34,005 nt of DNA from Chromatiaceae bacterium (GTDB lineage Bacteria; Pseudomonadota; Gammaproteobacteria; Chromatiales; Chromatiaceae), in NCBI GenBank assembly GCA_020851955.1, contig JADZBU010000135.1:1-34005 (forward strand). Direction: 5' to 3'. Position 1 is the stretch's first letter. Every line of letters starts with the position of its first letter. Below are positions 29,826-34,005 of this stretch, piece by piece. Made by a program: the position numbers and the translations under genes. The notes below the pieces were generated by a model that searched no databases, was not told where the DNA came from, and saw only the letters and a program-made list of their open reading frames with translations.

Positions 29826-32800
29826 CCCCGCGCCGCAAGGCCCCAAAGCGCAAATACAAGGCCGGGACCACGACCATGTTCAAGGCCGTGGATGAAACCA
29901 GCCCCCAGAGGATGACGATGGCCATGGGCGTCTGGATCTCGCTGCCAGGCTCGCCGCCGGCCAGCGCCAGCGGGATCAGAGCCAGGCCCGCGGCCAGGGC
30001 GGTCATGAGGATGGGCGCCAGCCGCTCCATGGCCCCTCGCCGGACCGCCTCCCGAAAATCGACCACGCCCTCTTCCTCGATCAGGTGACGGATGTGGGCG
30101 ATCAACATGACGCCGTTGCGCGCGGCGATCCCGAAGAGGGTGATGAATCCCACCAGGGAGGCAACCGACACCACCCCACCCGCGGCAAAGACGCCCGCCA
30201 CCCCGCCAATGAGCGCCAGGGGGAGGTTGAGCATCACCAGGGCGGCGTCACGACCGGATTTGAAGGCGACATAGAGGAGCAGGAAGATCCCGATCACCAC
30301 GCCGACGCCCAGGATCAAGAGGGTCCGGGTCGCCTGGGCCGCGCTTTCGAACTGGCCACCATACTCGACGCGGTAACCGGCGGGCAGGGGGACGGCATCC
30401 GCGACGGCCCGGCGGATCTCATCCACCAGGCCATGCAGATCCCGCCCCGCCGCGTTGGCGGACACCACGATCTTGCGCTGGACATTCTCGCGGCTGACGG
30501 TATTGGGCCCCCGATCGCGGCGCACCTCCGCCAAGGCATGTAGCGGCAGACGCGCCCCCGAGGGCGTGGTCACCAGGGTCTCGCGCACCCGCTGGATGTC
30601 CTCGCGGGCCTCGTCCCCATAGCGCAAGACCAGATCAAAACTGATCTGTCCCTCCAGGACCTTGGACAGGACCCGCCCCTGGAAGGCCGTCTCGATGGTG
30701 GTGGCGACGTCACGCACCCGCAGCCCATGGCGCGCGATCGCCTCGCGGTGGATCGCAATGGTCACGAAGGGGATGTCCGCCTGCTGCTCGACCATGAGAT
30801 CCACTACGCCGGGGATCTCGGCCATCCGCGCCTCGATGGCCTTGGCGATGCGGCGCAGTTCATAGAGGTCATCGCCAAAGACCTTCACCGCGATACTGGC
30901 GCGGGTGCCCGAGAGCATGTGATCCACCCGGTGGGAGATGGGTTGGCCGATCGTGACATTCATGCCGGGAATCCCCGCCAGCCGCGCGCGCAACTCGGCC
31001 AGGATGGCCTCCATATCCCGACCGGTATCCCTCAAGGTCACCTCGATTTCCGTGCTGTTGACCTCCATGCTGTGCTCGGCAAGATCGGAACGGCCCGTCC
31101 GCCGGGCCGTGCCGAGGACCTCCGGCTGGGCCAGCAGGGCGTCCTCGAGTTGCGCCGCCAGGGCATCGGACTGCTCCAGGGAGGTCCCCGGCGGCGTGTT
31201 GGCGAGCAGGGTGAGACTGCCCTCGTTAAAAGGCGGCAGAAAGGCCTGGCCGGCCTGGCTCAGGGCCACCAGTGCCAGGACGACCAGCACCAGGGAAGTC
31301 GCGGCCACGGGACGCCAATGGGACAGGGTGCGCGCCAGCAGGGGGGCATAGCCTCGTTTGAGCCAGCCCACCAGCCTGGGCTCGCGTCCCGCCCGCACCG
31401 CGCGGGTGCGGGGCAGGAGGTAGAAGCCGAGGACGGGCGTCAGGGTAATGGCGATCAGGAGGGAGGCGGCGAGCGCCACCACATAGGCCAGACCCAGGGG
31501 CTGCAAGAGGCGCCCCTCCACCCCGGAGAGGAAAAAGAGCGGCAGAAACACCAGGATGATGATGAGGGTGGCAAAAACGATGGAGGATTGAATCTCCAGG
31601 GTGGCGGCGAAGACCACCCGCATCACCCCCCGCCGATCCTGGGGGGCGCGCGCCGCATCCTCGCGCAGGCGCCGGGCGATGTTCTCCACGTCGATGATGG
31701 CATCGTCCACCAGGGCGCCGACGGCAATGGCCATGCCACCGAGGGTCATGGTGTTGATGCTGGCCCCCAAGGCATCCAGGACCAGGACGGCGGCCAGCAG
31801 GGACAAGGGGATCGCCAGGACCGTGATGGCGGTGGCCGCGGCGCTCCCCAGGAAGGCGAAGACGATCACCAGGACCATGAGGGCGCCGTCGCGCAGGGCC
31901 ACCCGCACATGGGTGACCGCCGCCTGGATGAAATCCGCCTGGCGGAAGAGCCCCGTTTCGATCAGCATGCCCGCCGGCAGGCCGGCCTGGAGCTCGGTCA
32001 TGCGGGCGTCGAGGCGTTCGGTCAGGGCCAGGGTGTTGGCCCCGGGCTGCTTCTGAATGGCGAGCACCACCGCCGGGTGGCCGTTGGCCGCGGCCGTGCC
32101 GCGGGTGATGGCGGGACCGATGCGCACCCGCGCCAGGTCGGCGATGCGGACCGGCACGCCATCGCGCAGGTCCACGACCGTCGCGGCGATATCGTCCGGG
32201 CTGTGCACCCGCCCCAGGCCATTGATCAAATACTCCTGCCCGTTCTCGACCAGAAAACCGGCGGAGGTGTTCTCGTTGGTCTCGCTCAGGGCCGCGCCGA
32301 CCTGATCGAGGCCGATGCGATAGTTGGCCAGCTTCACCGGATCGACCAGCACCTGATATTGGCGGGTCTCGCCCCCCGTGATGACCACCTGCGCCACCCC
32401 GGGAACCGCCAGCAGTTGCCGGCGCAGGTTCCCGTCCGCCACCGTCTTAAGGGTCATGAGGTCATAGGGGGCACCCGCCTCGGCGCGCAGGGCGATGAAC
32501 ATCACCTCGCCCATGATGGAGGTCACCGGGGCCAGGACCGGCGCCGGCATATCGGGGGGCAGGGCGGCGCGGGCGGTCTGCAGATGCTCCGCCACGACCT
32601 GGCGCGCCCGCGGGATATCGGTCCCCCAGTCAAACTCCACCCAGACCATGGCCGTGCCAATGCCCGTGGAGGAGCGGATGCGCCGCACCCCGGCGGCCCC
32701 GTTCAGGGCGGCCTCGATGGGCAGGGTGACCAGGGTCTCCATCTCGGTGGGCGCCAGCCCCGGGGCCTCGGCGAGTACCGTGACCGTGGGGGCGGTGAGA

Positions 32801-32922
32801 TCCGGAAAGACATCCACCGGCATGGTCATGGCGCGGTCCAAACCGTAACCCAGCAGCAGCAGGGCGGCGGCGAGCACGAAGAGGCGGTCCTGCAGGGACC
32901 AGCGAATGAGGGCGGCAATCAT
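29794..32922 (-). CDS. RND efflux pump inner-membrane transporter, CzcA/CusA-like
   Basis: 1042 aa; [41 protein letters not shown]4 [24 protein letters not shown]; convergent 3' overlap with the VF530-like gene. Confidence 0.93.
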   Translation of the reverse strand: MIAALIRWSLQDRLFVLAAALLLLGYGLDRAMTMPVDVFPDLTAPTVTVLAEAPGLAPTEMETLVTLPIEAALNGAAGVRRIRSSTGIGTAMVWVEFDWGTDIPRARQVVAEHLQTARAALPPDMPAPVLAPVTSIMGEVMFIALRAEAGAPYDLMTLKTVADGNLRRQLLAVPGVAQVVITGGETRQYQVLVDPVKLANYRIGLDQVGAALSETNENTSAGFLVENGQEYLINGLGRVHSPDDIAATVVDLRDGVPVRIADLARVRIGPAITRGTAAANGHPAVVLAIQKQPGANTLALTERLDARMTELQAGLPAGMLIETGLFRQADFIQAAVTHVRVALRDGALMVLVIVFAFLGSAAATAITVLAIPLSLLAAVLVLDALGASINTMTLGGMAIAVGALVDDAIIDVENIARRLREDAARAPQDRRGVMRVVFAATLEIQSSIVFATLIIILVFLPLFFLSGVEGRLLQPLGLAYVVALAASLLIAITLTPVLGFYLLPRTRAVRAGREPRLVGWLKRGYAPLLARTLSHWRPVAATSLVLVVLALVALSQAGQAFLPPFNEGSLTLLANTPPGTSLEQSDALAAQLEDALLAQPEVLGTARRTGRSDLAEHSMEVNSTEIEVTLRDTGRDMEAILAELRARLAGIPGMNVTIGQPISHRVDHMLSGTRASIAVKVFGDDLYELRRIAKAIEARMAEIPGVVDLMVEQQADIPFVTIAIHREAIARHGLRVRDVATTIETAFQGRVLSKVLEGQISFDLVLRYGDEAREDIQRVRETLVTTPSGARLPLHALAEVRRDRGPNTVSRENVQRKIVVSANAAGRDLHGLVDEIRRAVADAVPLPAGYRVEYGGQFESAAQATRTLLILGVGVVIGIFLLLYVAFKSGRDAALVMLNLPLALIGGVAGVFAAGGVVSVASLVGFITLFGIAARNGVMLIAHIRHLIEEEGVVDFREAVRRGAMERLAPILMTALAAGLALIPLALAGGEPGSEIQTPMAIVILWGLVSSTALNMVVVPALYLRFGALRRGVSGCDAARAA

Positions 32923-32931
32923 GATGGGCGC

Positions 32932-34005
32932 TCAGTGGGCATGGCCATGACCCGCCTCGGCGGGGGCCCCGGCGGCCAGATGCACCAGATAGGCGCCCCG
33001 ACTCACCACCCGCTCCCCCGGGGCCAGGCCCTCGGTAATGGCCACGTAATCGCCATCCCGCAGCCCGGTGCGCACCAACCGCCGCGCGAAGCGCTCGCCG
33101 CCGGTTTGCACATAGACGACATCACCCCCCGCGTCGTTGATCAGGGCACCGGCCGGCACGGCCAGGGCCTCTTCTTCCTCGCCGGTCAAGACCCGGGCGT
33201 TGACCGCCTGACCCACCCGTAGCCGGGCATCCGGGCGCGGAAACTCGAAGATGACGGGTACGGTGCGGCTCTGGGCGTCCACCAGGGCCCCGAAGGCCAC
33301 CAGGCGCGCCCCCTTGTCCGCGGAGACCTCGAAGGCCGTGTCGAACCCGGGCACCTGGAACCAGGCCCCCTGGGGCTGGCGAATGGCGCCGATGTCCGCC
33401 TCGGCGACACGGGCCTCGAGCCAGAACCGCTCGGGGTTCACGAAATGAAAGAGCCGCGCGCCCTCCTCCACGAAGCCACCGGGGGCAACCTGGACCTGAG
33501 CCACCAGGCCCGTGATGGGAGCCCGCACCGGCACGCCCGCCGCCTCGCCCTCCGGGGTGCGCGTGACCTGGGCCAGGCGCTTGTTGGCGGCCGCGAGTTC
33601 CGCCTCCGCCACCTCCTCGGCACTGCGCGCCTGGAGCACCTCCCGATTGGGGACGGAGCGCTGTTGCCAGAGGGCGTCCAGGCGCTCGCGCTCCTGACGG
33701 GCCAGATCCCGGGCCGAGGCCGCCCGGGTGACGCTCAACTCCAGGCCCGCCACATCGGTGTCACCCCCGAGTTGGGGCACCAGATAGGCCATGACCTGGC
33801 CCTCCGTCACCGCCATCCCCGTGTAGGGAAAGCCCCCGGGCGCGGGCCGCAGGTGGCCGTCGATGGGGGACGTGACCTGGGCCTCGCCATCCGCGCTCGG
33901 CCGCAGCAGGCCCGTGGCGGGCACGGACCCGCGCAGCCGGCGCGGCGTGGCGACCGCGGTGGCGAAGTCCGACCGCCATTGCTGCTCCTTGAGCAGGACC
34001 ACGCC
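32932..34005 (-). CDS. RND efflux periplasmic adaptor subunit (CzcB/HlyD-like), 5' end likely beyond window
   Basis: Lipoyl/beta-barrel pattern TSPIDGHLRPAPGGFPYTGMAVTEGQVMAYL...VRAPITGLVAQVQVAPGGFVEEGARLFHFVNPERFWLEARVAEADIG; sequence reaches the window edge; His-rich C-terminus GHGHAH. Confidence 0.88.
   Translation of the reverse strand, partial: GVVLLKEQQWRSDFATAVATPRRLRGSVPATGLLRPSADGEAQVTSPIDGHLRPAPGGFPYTGMAVTEGQVMAYLVPQLGGDTDVAGLELSVTRAASARDLARQERERLDALWQQRSVPNREVLQARSAEEVAEAELAAANKRLAQVTRTPEGEAAGVPVRAPITGLVAQVQVAPGGFVEEGARLFHFVNPERFWLEARVAEADIGAIRQPQGAWFQVPGFDTAFEVSADKGARLVAFGALVDAQSRTVPVIFEFPRPDARLRVGQAVNARVLTGEEEEALAVPAGALINDAGGDVVYVQTGGERFARRLVRTGLRDGDYVAITEGLAPGERVVSRGAYLVHLAAGAPAEAGHGHAH

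Noticed and set aside
30727-33222. 831-aa plus-strand ORF opposite the RND transporter
   Set aside because: His/Gln/Gly-rich shadow ORF of the CzcA-like gene.

Overview
High-GC bacterial window with two parts. Left part (about 1-15.6 kb, minus strand) is a defence-island-like operon. In transcription order it has a SNF2-family helicase (DrmD-like), a very large Eco57I-type adenine methylase (DrmMI-like), an embedded MNT/HEPN (MntA/HepT-type) toxin-antitoxin pair, and a >2000-aa DEAH helicase with DUF1998 signatures and a C-terminal Vsr/PD-(D/E)xK-like segment that runs off the left edge. A Phd/ParE-type toxin-antitoxin pair lies upstream. This resembles class 1 DISARM, but the DrmA/DrmB functions appear to be in one giant DruE-like polypeptide with a toxin-antitoxin module inside the operon. 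Middle part (about 15.7-21.1 kb) is a duplication mosaic around a class I fumarase gene and tRNA-Val(GAC). A copied tRNA-Val promoter with a tRNA 5' stub sits directly upstream of a K+-channel-like gene, and a copied fumarase promoter region sits upstream of a prokaryotic pentameric ligand-gated channel gene. A lipoprotein D,D-peptidase lies between them. Right part is the conserved thrS-infC-rpmI-rplT-pheS-pheT-ihfA-merR cluster, followed by Nudix and VF530-like genes and a CzcA/CzcB-like RND efflux pair that runs off the right edge. infC appears to start at ATA. Many long plus-strand ORFs in the supplied track are antisense shadows of the real genes. The main helicase is missing from the track because it has no stop codon in the window. 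All family assignments were made by eye from motifs; no database search was run.
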